Below, one piece after another: positions 8,264 through 18,450 of a stretch of DNA of 51,631 nt. This DNA comes from JAGORY01 sp964517585 (GTDB lineage: Bacteria > Patescibacteriota > Gracilibacteria > Peribacterales > Peribacteraceae). Each line of letters starts with the position of its first letter. The stretch's first letter is position 1. The notes under the pieces were generated by a model. It worked only from the letters and a program-made list of their open reading frames with translations, did no database searches and was not told the DNA's origin. The stretch covers positions 1-51,631 of the forward strand of contig CAZFCB010000002.1 in NCBI GenBank assembly GCA_964517585.1. The letters run 5' to 3'. The translations under genes were made by a program, and so were the position numbers.

Positions 8264-8272
8264 ATCCTATCA
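8264..8272 (-). promoter_or_regulatory. Extended -10 for the four-helix-bundle gene
   Basis: TGa-TAGGAT-attgat-ATG on the minus strand: the same 6-base spacing as other leaderless candidates, with a weaker hexamer. Confidence 0.45.
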
Positions 8273-8326
8273 GATCGTTGGGCACTTACTTTGCTGCCCC
8301 TTCTGCCTTTTCTTTCTTTTCTGTCC

Positions 8327-8773
8327 TCATTTAAAGAATCGTCCAAGTTCCTTCTTGAATTCTTCCACATCTTTAAACTCGCGATGAACAGATGCAAAAC
8401 GAATGTAGGCGACTTTATCGAGCTTCGAGAGAACTAACATGACATCTTTACCGATGGTCGCGCTTTCTACTTCCTCTTTATTCTTCCCCCATTTTTCCTC
8501 AAGGTCTGAGAGCATTTTATCGATATTTTTCTGCGTGACCGGACGCTTGGTACACGCGATCCAAATACCGCGCTCTAGTTTTTCTCGGCTGTACGGCTCA
8601 CGTGTACCGTCTCTTTTAATGACAATCAATGACGCTAGTTCCTGACGTTCGAATGTTGTAAATCGATGTTCGCATTTTCCACATTCACGACGACGCCTGA
8701 TCGCTCGCCCCTCTTCTGTAAGGCGCGAGTCGATGACGGCCGTATCGTCGTTCTTGCAACGGGGGCAACGCAT
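8327..8773 (-). CDS. nrdR: Transcriptional repressor NrdR
   Basis: 148 residues, standard for the family. The zinc ribbon uses Cys3, Cys6, Cys31 and Cys34, followed by the RRR basic patch. Residues 49-139 are the ATP-cone that senses ATP/dATP. NrdR represses ribonucleotide reductase genes by binding NrdR boxes. It follows dnaE and tsaC by 70 bases in the same orientation, so it is probably in a replication-linked operon. No nrd gene lies in the window. Confidence 0.96.
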   Translation of the reverse strand: MRCPRCKNDDTAVIDSRLTEEGRAIRRRRECGKCEHRFTTFERQELASLIVIKRDGTREPYSREKLERGIWIACTKRPVTQKNIDKMLSDLEEKWGKNKEEVESATIGKDVMLVLSKLDKVAYIRFASVHREFKDVEEFKKELGRFFK

Positions 8774-8843
8774 AGGAGTGAAAGAAGACGCTCCGGATCA
8801 CTGAAACTTGCCTTCACGCCCTTTTTATCAGCATAACATACTT

Positions 8844-9458
8844 TCATTCGACGATCACATTTCCCTGCCGCAGAATACGAATGCCCCCGACGTTCACGCG
8901 AACAACCGTAGAAGGAGGTGCGACGGGTAGAGCGCCAGCATCAATGATAAGGTCGGGCATCAAGAGAGACTCCTCCCACTGCGCCAGAATTTCGGCAACG
9001 GAGTATGGACTCGGTTTTCCGTGCAAATTTGCAGATGTCGTCGCGATCGGTTTACCAAAAGCTTTGGCTAATTCCATCGCAAATGGATGCGATGAAATAC
9101 GGACGCCGATGTGCTCATCATTTCCTCCGCCAGACGCTGTGACCCAGAGTGGGGAAGCATCATATTTTTTTGTGAGGACAAGCGTCAGAGGACCCGGAAG
9201 ATATTTCGCAGCAAGCTCTTCGGCTTTCGGTGAGACTGTGACGTACGATCGTGCGGCATCGATAGATGAAAATAATGCACTGACCGGCTGATCAACGGGT
9301 CTCATTTTACTATCGAAAAGATCTTTCACTGCATCTTCACTTGTGAGGTCACAGGTGATGCCGTAGCACGTCTCGGTCGCGTGGATGACGATGCCCCCGC
9401 CTCGTAGAGCCAAGAGGGCTTCTTCCAGTGCCTCAGGCGACTCGGGGAGAATTTTCAT
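8844..9458 (-). CDS. tsaC: Threonylcarbamoyl-AMP synthase (TsaC/YrdC/Sua5)
   Basis: 204 residues of the YrdC fold; makes threonylcarbamoyl-AMP from Thr, bicarbonate and ATP for the t6A37 modification of ANN-decoding tRNAs. Visible motifs: ATETCYGITCD near residue 30, KMRPVDQPVSALF, PGPLTLVL, GVRISSHPF and ATTSANLHGKPSP. No C-terminal Sua5 domain, so the short TsaC form. Its ATG overlaps the dnaE stop (ATGA, 9455-9458), implying coupled translation. Confidence 0.95.
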   Translation of the reverse strand: MKILPESPEALEEALLALRGGGIVIHATETCYGITCDLTSEDAVKDLFDSKMRPVDQPVSALFSSIDAARSYVTVSPKAEELAAKYLPGPLTLVLTKKYDASPLWVTASGGGNDEHIGVRISSHPFAMELAKAFGKPIATTSANLHGKPSPYSVAEILAQWEESLLMPDLIIDAGALPVAPPSTVVRVNVGGIRILRQGNVIVE

Positions 9459-12400
9459 GTTCTGATAGTAAACTTCTTCACTGCTTCTTCAACACGTTTT
9501 TCAAAAATTGGAGACATGGTAACCGTGAGCCCGACTGGGATAATTTCAGTCCCGATTTTGAGCTGAATTTTTTCTCGTCCAGGGAACGTCTCAAAGATTT
9601 CCTTGATCTCGAGCATGAGTTCTTTTGGCGCTCTCTGTGGAAGCTCTACCGTGTGAATGGAGATAGATGCTTGTGCTGCGGGCTCTCGATGTTGAACGTC
9701 AGCTTGTTCTCCTGTCGTATATTTCTCCATCCCAAGCACTGCGAGTGGCTCTTCTACTGGCATGCCTTTCTTGATCCACGTCGTGAGTGGTCCACTCGAA
9801 GTATCCGGAGCCAATGGTACTGGCGCATCTTCCAATGGAATGGAAACGGCTGCGAGAACTTCCCCCTCTTCACCCACCACTTCCACGGTTTCCTCAGATT
9901 CGCGGCGCGCTGTCCCTCTCCAATTTTTTGCCTCATCGTCATTGAACATGCCTGCCTGCTTCGCATTGGACACCATTGTTTCGAGTGATGCTCGTTTCAT
10001 CGCTTCCATCTTCAGCTGTGGAGCACCCATACGCATGTCCAGTGTTCCAGCCATGACGAGAATAGAATCTGCCTTCTCAAGCATGTCTTTATACTGCGCA
10101 TAGGTACGCGGAAACAGCATGACTTCAATTTTACCTGTTGGGTCCTCGACGGTGACAATGCCCATGCTCTCGCCTTTCTTCGTGTGCAGTACTTTGATGC
10201 TCTCGACAATGCCGGCCACAGTGACCTTACGACCCACGTCATCGCCGCTCAAAGTTTCGATAAGACGTGCTTTCTTCCCAATATATTTTTTTAAGCCAGC
10301 AAGTGGATGGCTTGAGACGTACAATCCAAGTGTTTCTTTCTCCCACTGCAGTTTTTGGTAACCGCTGGCTGGTTCCTGCGGATCAAATGCAATCGTTGCG
10401 CCTGAAGATTCTCGGCCAAGGGATTCGAACATGTCAGTCTGCGACGCGCCAACGTCTCCGGCAGATTTACTGAACTGCGCGATTTTATCGTACTGCGCTA
10501 CAAGAACGCCGCGCTCACCAAAACAATCGAGTGCTCCGGATTTTGCGAGAGATTCAAGGAGCTTTTTATTCAGGAGCTTGTTGGAGACGCGTCGGGAAAA
10601 ATCCTCAATTGACGCAAACTTTCCTTCTTTTTCACGGATATCGATAATCTGTCGGATGGAACTTTCTCCGACTCCTTTTACACCCAGTAAACCAAAACGA
10701 ATATTGCCTTCTGGAAGCGCTGTGAAGTGTGCGAGGGATTCATTGAGATCCGGCGGAAGTACGTTGAGGCCCATGGCACGCGCTTCCTCGATCTCAATAG
10801 AGATGCGATCTGTGTCGCCACCCTCGCTACTCAGAAGGGCTGCCATGAATTCTGTGGGATACCGAGCCTTCAGGTACGCAGTTTCGTACGCGATGCGCGC
10901 ATAGCACGCTCCGTGTGACTTATTGAAACCGTAATTGGCGAACGGTGTAATGACGTCATCGAAAATATTCACCGCGAGTTTTTCTGTGTATCCGCGAGAC
11001 ACCGCTCCTTTTATAAATTTATCTCTCTGAGCATCGAGCTCTTTTTTGATTTTTTTACCAATTGCTCGTCTGAGTAAATCAGCTTCGCCAAGAGAGAAGC
11101 CTGCAAAAATTTTGGCCATTTCAAGGATCTGTTCCTGATAGATACCAACGCCGTATGTTGGCTTCAGGATGGGCTCCATGTCCTTGTGAACATACGTTAC
11201 TTCTTTCTCGCCATGCTTACATTTGATGTAGTCTGGGATCTTTTCCATGGGGCCTGGCCGATACAAAGAGACCATGGCGGTAATGTCGCTAAGATGAGTA
11301 GGCTTGAGCTGCTTTAAGTACCGGCGCATGCCGGCAGATTCCAGCTGAAAGACTCCGGTTGTCTCACCGCGCGACAGAAGTTCGAATGTTTGCTTGTCGT
11401 CGGTTGGAATGGATGCGATATCAATTTTTACTTTGTGGATACGATCGATGATCAGAAGCGCTGTCTGAATGATGGTGAGATTTTTGAGGCCAAGAAAGTC
11501 CATTTTTAATAATCCAAGAGCCTCCAATGGCTTTGCATGAAACTGCGTAATAATGGTGTTTTCATCTTTCGGAGCTCTCTGCAGCGCCGTGTAATTCACT
11601 GCAGGTTCAGGTGTGATGACAACACCACACGCATGCACGGAAACATGGCGCGCTTTTCCTTCAAGCTTCAGGGCGATCTCAATGATTTTTTTGTACGTAT
11701 CGTTTGATTCGATCGCATCTTTCAATTCGTCTGTTGCGAGAGCTTCTTCCAAAGTCGTACCCGGCCTATCCGAAATTACTTTCGCAAGTGCATTCATTTC
11801 TGCAAAGGACACACCGAAGGCACGTCCGACGTCTTTCACCGCTGCACGCGCAGCCAGTGTTCCAAATGTACAAATTTGGATGACGCGGTCAGCACCGTAT
11901 TTTTCACGAACGTATTCCAACACTTCATCACGACGAGTATCGGCAAAGTCGATGTCGATATCTGGCATGGAGATACGTTCTGGATTGAGAAACCTTTCGA
12001 AGAGTAGTCCTTCTTCGATGGGATCAAGTGTTGTGATATCGAGAACATAACTCACAATGGATCCTGCGGCAGATCCGCGACCGGGACCCACGGTAATGCC
12101 TCTGCGCTTCGCCTCTTGCACGAAATCTGCGACGATGAGGAAGTAACCAGAAAAACCCATGTTCTTGATGACCTCAAGTTCGTACGCAAGACGCTCAGCA
12201 ACAACCTTTTCTAGTGCGGGATCTTTTTCGATTTGATGCTTGTACTTCTTGATCAGCCCTGTTTCACACTGCTTCATCAGGAGTGACTCCTCTGTATCAA
12301 CGCCTTGGACAGGGAACTTTGGGATGCGGTACTGACCAAACTGAAGAGTGACATTGCATCGCTCTGCGATGACAGCCGTATTGGCGAATGCTTCTGGTAC

Positions 12401-13180
12401 GTGTGCAAACGCAGTACGCATTTCATCGTCAGTACGCATGGAAAAGTCTGAATCACGCATGCTGAATCTGCCAGCATCACCGACGTTCGCATTCTTCTGG
12501 ATACAGAGAAGTACGTCATGTGCTTCGGCATCTTCTGTCCGACAGTAATGACTGTTGCATGTAGCAACGAGGGGGACACCAAGTTCTTTTCCGAAATGAA
12601 TGAGTTGCTGATTTACTTCGCGCTGCCCAGGGACACTCGGGAGATCCATGAGCTCGAAATAGAGATTGTCTGAGCCAAAATACGAACGGTATTGCTCCGT
12701 CAGAAGTTTCACGCGCTCAAAGTCTTCTGCGAGTGCTGCCTGCGGTATGGCACCTCCAATGGGTCCTGTAATTGCAATGAGGCCTTTGCCGTATTGCTTC
12801 AGAAGCTCTGCATCTACGCGTGGCTTGTAGTACATGCCTTCCAGTGCTGCGCGTGTCGCAAGTGCGAGAAGATTCTTGTATCCCTCCTCATTTTCTGCGA
12901 GCAAGACGAGTGGATAACGACGCGTATCCGATGAGGCCTCTTTATCGAGTCGAGTGCGAGCAGCAATATATGTCTCAAGACCCAAGATCGGCTTTATGCC
13001 TACATCCTTGGCAGCTTTATAGAATTCGATGAGTCCATATGTATACCCTTTATCCGCCAACCCAACGGCTGTGTGGTTCAGTTCCTGTGCTCGCTGAACG
13101 ATCTCCTCAGGTGTTGGAAGCCCTTCAAGCAACGAGAATGTAGAATGACAGTGCAGGTGGACAAAACGCTCAGTACTCAT
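9455..13180 (-). CDS. dnaE: DNA polymerase III alpha subunit
   Basis: 1241 residues, a little longer than E. coli DnaE. Replicative 5'-3' polymerase. The PHP domain starts with HLHCHSTFSLLEG (8-20). GPGRGSAAGS (365-374) and PDIDIDFAD (406-414) carry the first two catalytic aspartates, and the third sits in KMDFLGLKNLT further on. After the helix-hairpin-helix region comes an OB fold (KVTVAGIVESI) and a lengthened, low-conservation C-terminus. No intein or split. The start MSTERFVHLH is the family start; 33 further in-frame codons upstream are ignored. Preceded by the five-gene exported operon, 56 bases away. Confidence 0.97.
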   Translation of the reverse strand: MSTERFVHLHCHSTFSLLEGLPTPEEIVQRAQELNHTAVGLADKGYTYGLIEFYKAAKDVGIKPILGLETYIAARTRLDKEASSDTRRYPLVLLAENEEGYKNLLALATRAALEGMYYKPRVDAELLKQYGKGLIAITGPIGGAIPQAALAEDFERVKLLTEQYRSYFGSDNLYFELMDLPSVPGQREVNQQLIHFGKELGVPLVATCNSHYCRTEDAEAHDVLLCIQKNANVGDAGRFSMRDSDFSMRTDDEMRTAFAHVPEAFANTAVIAERCNVTLQFGQYRIPKFPVQGVDTEESLLMKQCETGLIKKYKHQIEKDPALEKVVAERLAYELEVIKNMGFSGYFLIVADFVQEAKRRGITVGPGRGSAAGSIVSYVLDITTLDPIEEGLLFERFLNPERISMPDIDIDFADTRRDEVLEYVREKYGADRVIQICTFGTLAARAAVKDVGRAFGVSFAEMNALAKVISDRPGTTLEEALATDELKDAIESNDTYKKIIEIALKLEGKARHVSVHACGVVITPEPAVNYTALQRAPKDENTIITQFHAKPLEALGLLKMDFLGLKNLTIIQTALLIIDRIHKVKIDIASIPTDDKQTFELLSRGETTGVFQLESAGMRRYLKQLKPTHLSDITAMVSLYRPGPMEKIPDYIKCKHGEKEVTYVHKDMEPILKPTYGVGIYQEQILEMAKIFAGFSLGEADLLRRAIGKKIKKELDAQRDKFIKGAVSRGYTEKLAVNIFDDVITPFANYGFNKSHGACYARIAYETAYLKARYPTEFMAALLSSEGGDTDRISIEIEEARAMGLNVLPPDLNESLAHFTALPEGNIRFGLLGVKGVGESSIRQIIDIREKEGKFASIEDFSRRVSNKLLNKKLLESLAKSGALDCFGERGVLVAQYDKIAQFSKSAGDVGASQTDMFESLGRESSGATIAFDPQEPASGYQKLQWEKETLGLYVSSHPLAGLKKYIGKKARLIETLSGDDVGRKVTVAGIVESIKVLHTKKGESMGIVTVEDPTGKIEVMLFPRTYAQYKDMLEKADSILVMAGTLDMRMGAPQLKMEAMKRASLETMVSNAKQAGMFNDDEAKNWRGTARRESEETVEVVGEEGEVLAAVSIPLEDAPVPLAPDTSSGPLTTWIKKGMPVEEPLAVLGMEKYTTGEQADVQHREPAAQASISIHTVELPQRAPKELMLEIKEIFETFPGREKIQLKIGTEIIPVGLTVTMSPIFEKRVEEAVKKFTIRT

Positions 13181-13236
13181 GCCCTCACGGTAACATTGTG
13201 GAAGCCTCTCGCCAACGCACTCTTGCCGCAATGTCT

Positions 13237-14913
13237 CTACGGTGAGCTTCTCGATGAAGCAAGTGACTCCTCGATGCACGCTGGGATGAATGTGGGCGTA
13301 AGAGCATCATACGTGCCCATATCCTCAGTAAAATCACTCGAACAATACTGCTTCCAAAAATCTGCATCTTTGGACTGAATCTCAGGGTAACAATAACATC
13401 GCTTGTAAGCGTCTTCCTCAAGGTATTTCCCAGAGACGTATGGATGGCAATACGGATTGAATGTGCGTTTGGCTACGGCGTCCAATGTACGCTGACAGTG
13501 GCCATCGACACAGGATCTCGCGAGAAAGAATGTTAACTGTGGAATGTACTTCTTTGGAAGATCGTCATCGACGATCTTGATGAGTGCTTGCACCGCAGCT
13601 TCAAGAGGGACGGAGGAATCTTGCATGCGTTCCAGTGCATCGGTATTCCCCGCCTCAAAGATGCCCATTTCACGCTCAATGTTCGATGTGATCTGCAGTA
13701 ATTTGGTTGACGTATCTGCGGTTCGCGTCAGTGCGTTGAGAAAAGAGTCGAACACTTGTCCAACAAGATAGTTTGGTAATGGCCTACGTAACCCCATTTT
13801 TTCGCGCGCATCGATGTATGAACGTGTCGCAATCCCGGCATTTGGCACGCTCAGGAAATAATCTACGATCGGAAGATGTAGCATGCCTGTTGGCAATGTT
13901 TCATCGGGTGACGGATTGTAGGTAAAGTTACCAGAACCATCATCGCGGAGATTATGCAGCTCAAAATAATCAGGGTATGCACTGAGAATCGCGTTGATCT
14001 GCGCAGGAGAATCTGAGCTGAAATCAGGCTGAAGCGGCTTGAGGCAACCTGTTTTCTCCTCATGCGATGGCGATGGACGAGCGCCGGGAAGAGTATTTGG
14101 TGCAATGGTTCCCGTAAGAACACCTATAACATTATTTATATTAAACAGCGCAAGGCTTACGGTGTTATACAGTGACGTCGAAAAGTTTTCAGTTTCGATG
14201 ATGAAATTTCGTAGTGTCTCCGCTTCTTGATTGTATGGAGCCACAAGCGTTCCGAGAACGTCTTTATCGCAACCAAAACTCCGAACATCGAACGAGGGTC
14301 CGCCAACCACAGCACCACCACCCACGGCAGTAGGAATATACGCAATCGAGTGGACGCCGTAGTCTGTCGTATATGGACAAATTGGCGCAGTGGAGCCGGT
14401 TTCTGTGACAGGATTGCCAGCACCGATGTTCCAGAGCGCACTGTCATGGAATGGATAACGATAGCGGAGGAGATCATTGGTGTATGCAGGATTCGCCCCT
14501 CCTTCAAGAAACGAGTCGTACGCACCAACAAGGAATTTGTATGTTTCTCGGAGGCCTTTTCCTGTGGAAATTTTGCACGCCTGCACTGCTGCGCTCATCG
14601 CTTCCTGCACTTCACGAATCTTAAGTTCAAGCAGATGTTTATCGCTCTGAAAACAGACCGTTCTTTCACGAAGTGATGCAGCCTCCCCCTCTCTTGCTGC
14701 TGCTGGGATTATGAGGGAACGAATCAGCGTCTGATTATTATCAATTTCCGATGCGAGAGTCAGTGGATTACATGACGTCTCAGACAGTCCATTGGCAAAA
14801 CTGACACCAGCATCAGCTCTCTCTAAGACCCCTTGAACCCACGGCGAGAGCGCCTCAGCGTGTACCGCAGTAGGAAGGAGGAGGAAGCCAATGATCAGAA
14901 ATAGGCGCTTCAT
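13237..14913 (-). CDS. Exported hypothetical, operon gene 5 (558 aa)
   Basis: Not recognised. Signal peptide MKRLFLIIGFLLLPTAVHA (cleavage after residue 19), no other membrane helix, so released or peripherally bound outside. Many cysteines, especially in the last 120 residues (RSCVDGHC, NPYCHPYVSG, CYCYPEIQ, QYCSSD), suggest disulfides. The middle has a Gly/Val-rich stretch near residue 210. Its start overlaps the stop of the preceding gene (ATGA, 14910-14913). Last of five coupled exported genes. Confidence 0.85.
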   Translation of the reverse strand: MKRLFLIIGFLLLPTAVHAEALSPWVQGVLERADAGVSFANGLSETSCNPLTLASEIDNNQTLIRSLIIPAAAREGEAASLRERTVCFQSDKHLLELKIREVQEAMSAAVQACKISTGKGLRETYKFLVGAYDSFLEGGANPAYTNDLLRYRYPFHDSALWNIGAGNPVTETGSTAPICPYTTDYGVHSIAYIPTAVGGGAVVGGPSFDVRSFGCDKDVLGTLVAPYNQEAETLRNFIIETENFSTSLYNTVSLALFNINNVIGVLTGTIAPNTLPGARPSPSHEEKTGCLKPLQPDFSSDSPAQINAILSAYPDYFELHNLRDDGSGNFTYNPSPDETLPTGMLHLPIVDYFLSVPNAGIATRSYIDAREKMGLRRPLPNYLVGQVFDSFLNALTRTADTSTKLLQITSNIEREMGIFEAGNTDALERMQDSSVPLEAAVQALIKIVDDDLPKKYIPQLTFFLARSCVDGHCQRTLDAVAKRTFNPYCHPYVSGKYLEEDAYKRCYCYPEIQSKDADFWKQYCSSDFTEDMGTYDALTPTFIPACIEESLASSRSSP

Positions 14914-16757
14914 GGTGCTGAGGAGCGGAACATTCCTGTCCAAGGACATGCGCTCTGTGTCAGCGGAGCGTTTTTTAGAGACGAGAAAAGATCTGCAATA
15001 TGCTGCACAAAGTGAGCAAGTTTCCCGAACATTTTTCTTTCAAGTTCTATGGACTGATCAACGGCACTCCTCTGACCAATGGACGCTGCGATGGCATTGA
15101 AATCTTCTCCTCGCTGTGACAGGAATGTACTGAGGCCTTGCGTTGCCTGGCTGTTGAGAAATGGATTTGAAATTGGCAATGCTGCATTCTCATTGTCGTT
15201 ATATGTACATAAGCCCAAGAGAGCCTGAGGTGCGTCTCCATTTTTGGAACAGTACTGGCGCTCGAAATCTTTCACGAGAAATGTGCCGATATATTCTGGT
15301 AGAGGATAGGGCGAATCTTCCGCGATTTCCGTGTACAAACCAAGCTGAGGATCTGGGCGAATGCATGCGAGATACGGAGACGTCGCTTCATTGATGACGA
15401 CTGGATTACGATTGGGAATAAGTGTGTGTCCACTCATCGACTGCAAAAGACATAGGCCGACGTAACACGCATTCGATGTGATGTCATCTTGGTAGAGAAT
15501 CTTTTTCTCCGGAGAACAAATTTTGGCAAGATCTGCCTTCTCCAGTGCGGGATTCAGATGTCCTGGATCATTCGGATCTTCAAGAGGAATACCTGTGTCT
15601 GTAAATAATGTATCGAAGCCACGGCAGATAGCAGGTCCACTCTTGGTTTCTGTAACTTTTTCCGAGCATTGTACAAGTGTAATACTTGATCCATCGCCAG
15701 AGTTATCGCAATGTTCGACTGTCTTTGGAAGGGGGCGACACACGTACCCTTGTCTTCCGATCATGCGACTACACAATGGAGATGTAATGGCATTACCTGA
15801 TGGCGGACCACTACCCTTGTACGCAAAGGGGTATGCAAGATTGTCACCATTCGTCACAAATGTCGGATACGCGTCCGCCGGTTCCAGTGTCAGCCGAAAC
15901 GCATGCGTGGGGTACACCCACATCAACCCGATATCATCCTTACGTGCCCAGAGTGCAACATTTTTTGTGTTCAGTTTTGGAGTCGAAAAAATACCGAGTG
16001 CCTCTGGATCACCAGAAATACCGAGCGCATTTGCGACGTCACCTAATTTGCCACCGACAGAGTCCACCACGCCGGAGAACCGTGGATCCGCTTCGCGTTG
16101 ATCACGGAAATATCCATGATGAAAGCGAAGAATCGCTCTATCGAGATCTTCTTCGCTGAGTCCACTGAGTTCAGCATCAAGATCGGACACCTGGGTATCG
16201 GCACTGCCGTCCCATGGAATGATGGAAGATCCCGTTCCTGACCAAACACGACGAAGTAGTAGAGCATAGAGCGCCATGTCGATTGGCCGATGTGGTTCAT
16301 CTGCAATTGCAAGTTCTGAACCGCTAGCGAGTGTCATCAAGTCTGCACCGAGTTGCTCGACTTCCTGTTCTGCTGTTAGGAGTGCGAGGATATCAGCCTG
16401 TAGTGCGAAACATGATCCTGGCACAAACGCTGCACCCTGAGCGAAATCGTAACCGTTTCCAGACATATCGACTTTGTTCTGACAGAGTCCTTCATTGCCA
16501 TCGAGTGCAAACGTGCCTGCAATGGCGAGATCAATATCGTCAACGGTCAGCTGAATGCCGCGCGTTCCCCATGACTCCATTTCTTTCACAACAAATCTTG
16601 CGATTCGCTCTGTTGGCTTAGCAGTAGGTGAGGCCTTTTGTACTTGATCGTAGAAGAGATCAAATATCGTTGTAGGAGATGGCACCGCAGCAAGCGCTAC
16701 ACGAGGGCTGAGAGCTGCCAGCATCATGCCTGTTGTGAGGACAAGAGTTCGGATCAT
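14910..16757 (-). CDS. Exported hypothetical, operon gene 4 (615 aa)
   Basis: Not recognised. Signal peptide MIRTLVLTTGMMLAALSPRVALA followed by an exported chain with scattered cysteines (for example DNSGDGSS between paired Cys, CYVGLCLLQS, RQYCSKNGD). No transmembrane segment after the signal. The C-terminal 90 residues are helical. Start chosen at 16757 because its ATG overlaps the upstream stop (ATGA); 17 upstream in-frame codons are ignored. Fourth gene of the coupled operon. Confidence 0.85.
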   Translation of the reverse strand: MIRTLVLTTGMMLAALSPRVALAAVPSPTTIFDLFYDQVQKASPTAKPTERIARFVVKEMESWGTRGIQLTVDDIDLAIAGTFALDGNEGLCQNKVDMSGNGYDFAQGAAFVPGSCFALQADILALLTAEQEVEQLGADLMTLASGSELAIADEPHRPIDMALYALLLRRVWSGTGSSIIPWDGSADTQVSDLDAELSGLSEEDLDRAILRFHHGYFRDQREADPRFSGVVDSVGGKLGDVANALGISGDPEALGIFSTPKLNTKNVALWARKDDIGLMWVYPTHAFRLTLEPADAYPTFVTNGDNLAYPFAYKGSGPPSGNAITSPLCSRMIGRQGYVCRPLPKTVEHCDNSGDGSSITLVQCSEKVTETKSGPAICRGFDTLFTDTGIPLEDPNDPGHLNPALEKADLAKICSPEKKILYQDDITSNACYVGLCLLQSMSGHTLIPNRNPVVINEATSPYLACIRPDPQLGLYTEIAEDSPYPLPEYIGTFLVKDFERQYCSKNGDAPQALLGLCTYNDNENAALPISNPFLNSQATQGLSTFLSQRGEDFNAIAASIGQRSAVDQSIELERKMFGKLAHFVQHIADLFSSLKNAPLTQSACPWTGMFRSSAP

Positions 16758-17719
16758 GGTTTCCTGTCGTGAATAGATGTCGTAGCGTCCCAAATTTTTG
16801 GCATACAACTCACCGCGTCTGCAAGTAAGCTCATTTCATTTTTGAGATCAAGCGATGCGCGTTGATAGCACAACAACTGTTTTGCTGTGGCATAGTTCAT
16901 CTCGAATGAACGGATGGTATTGAGAGTGCGTTCTACTGCCACGCGTGACGTTTGACGCTCTTCAATCACCGCTGAGTGAAGAATAGGCATTCTTGCAGCA
17001 AGATCGGACATATAGAGAAGAACCGGACATGCGCCGTCACATTGAGGGCTATCCGTCAGCGGCGTTTGGCACATGGCCTCATCAGTTTGTTGTCTGCAAC
17101 CTCCAGAATCTCCAACAGCGATGCAACAGAATTGTGCAGGTTTATTGATATCGTTATTCAGTGAGACTTCTGCGATGTTTCTGTCTTGAATCTCGGTCAA
17201 TTTGCATTCGTACTCCCGCTGGAATTCGGCAACAACTGCACCAAAAGATGCAAACGTTACTGGTCTCAGAACAGGAATAGATGCTCCTCCGAATACGAAA
17301 GGCACAGTGACATAGTAATGCCAGCCTGGAAGTGCATCTGCGAGCGCGCGAAGCTTTGGGATGGAAGGTTCGCCCGCAGCACCAATGCCACACTTCCACT
17401 TGGATGGATTTTTTAAAATATCTTCTCTCTCGCCAACAATATTCGACATCGCTTCCCGATACATTGCGCGCGCTTCATCAATATTTTCGATGTTTTCAAA
17501 CATCGTGCCGACAGAATTACATGACCGCAGACTTTCTACCGAGGTACTGGATCCACCTTCGCCTCCGCTGGAACCTGTCCCTAGAATGTCGCCGCGTAGA
17601 AAACGCGTGGAGCCTGCGGCGATCATCAGTACAAGAATTGTCAGGACAATGAATGGGTGACGGACAAGCGCCGTCTTTCCGTCCTTGAAGCCAGTGACGC
17701 AAAATTCGATAATGGTCAT
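16754..17719 (-). CDS. Membrane-anchored hypothetical, operon gene 3 (321 aa)
   Basis: Not recognised. A short cytoplasmic N-terminus (MTIIEFCVTGFKDGKTALVR) precedes one transmembrane helix at residues 22-36. The rest should be outside and includes a cysteine cluster (QFCCIAV, GGCRQQ, CDGACPVLL) and a helical C-terminus. The only member of the five without a cleavable signal, so it may anchor the others. The start is fixed by ATGA overlap with the gene before (17716-17719). Confidence 0.85.
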   Translation of the reverse strand: MTIIEFCVTGFKDGKTALVRHPFIVLTILVLMIAAGSTRFLRGDILGTGSSGGEGGSSTSVESLRSCNSVGTMFENIENIDEARAMYREAMSNIVGEREDILKNPSKWKCGIGAAGEPSIPKLRALADALPGWHYYVTVPFVFGGASIPVLRPVTFASFGAVVAEFQREYECKLTEIQDRNIAEVSLNNDINKPAQFCCIAVGDSGGCRQQTDEAMCQTPLTDSPQCDGACPVLLYMSDLAARMPILHSAVIEERQTSRVAVERTLNTIRSFEMNYATAKQLLCYQRASLDLKNEMSLLADAVSCMPKIWDATTSIHDRKP

Positions 17720-18450
17720 GGTGTGAGGTCGTTCGTATTGGGAAGATCGCACTGTCCGATGAAACACGGAATTTGATGCAGTTTGCCAAGCATATTCACC
17801 ATGTCGGAAATTGCTTTTACTGTTTGGGTTGGAAATCCTTCAAGCATCCAATCCACCATGCCAGCAAGTTGTAGTAAGGACCTGTAACCGCTGTCATATG
17901 CGACAGCGAGCCGCAAGATTGCGCGTTCGGACGCGAGAGTCTCCGCTACAAGTCTTTGGCAATTTCTGACGGTATTTGTGGCGTCTGTCTGGAGCTTGGC
18001 ACTGTCGTCTTGGTTCGATGCAAAATAACATTCTTGATACCGATTCACGGTACGTTCTTTGCAACCAAGAAGATGCATGTCTATTTGTCCGCCATCGGTT
18101 TCAAATGATTTTGCAGCAATCTCACAGACAGCTTGCGAGCGACAGCGATACACTCGGTAACTTTCGATGATGGGTTCAATGAGTTCGGATGTCAGTCTCT
18201 GTTTCGTTTCAAAAATACCTGTGCGTTCTTCGTCAACTTCGCCAGCTGTCAGAGCAAGAATTGTGCCATCAGATGCTCTCCTGCTTCCAAAGAGACGAGA
18301 TCTCCAGTCGTCCTGAATAGCTACGAGTTCTGACGCGACACGTGCAAAGCATGTGTTTTCATTATTTTGAGCAGCGTATGCCACTGGCGATCCAAATGGC
18401 ATGACTAGCGCGATGCCGAGAGCCGCTATTGTCAGAATATTGTTCTTCAC
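17716..18450 (-). CDS. Exported hypothetical, operon gene 2 (244 aa)
   Basis: Not recognised. Signal peptide of 26 residues ending in SPVAYA, then a helix-rich exported domain with several cysteines (CFARVASEL, YRCRSQAVC, LLGCKERT, QECYFAS). No further membrane segment. Start and stop each overlap the neighbouring gene by ATGA (18447-18450 and 17716-17719). Confidence 0.85.
   Translation of the reverse strand: MKNNILTIAALGIALVMPFGSPVAYAAQNNENTCFARVASELVAIQDDWRSRLFGSRRASDGTILALTAGEVDEERTGIFETKQRLTSELIEPIIESYRVYRCRSQAVCEIAAKSFETDGGQIDMHLLGCKERTVNRYQECYFASNQDDSAKLQTDATNTVRNCQRLVAETLASERAILRLAVAYDSGYRSLLQLAGMVDWMLEGFPTQTVKAISDMVNMLGKLHQIPCFIGQCDLPNTNDLTP

Noticed and set aside
13237..16757. Paralogy between operon genes 4 and 5
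   Set aside because: Both contain a DF...QYCS stretch near the C-terminus, but the surrounding sequence does not align by eye.
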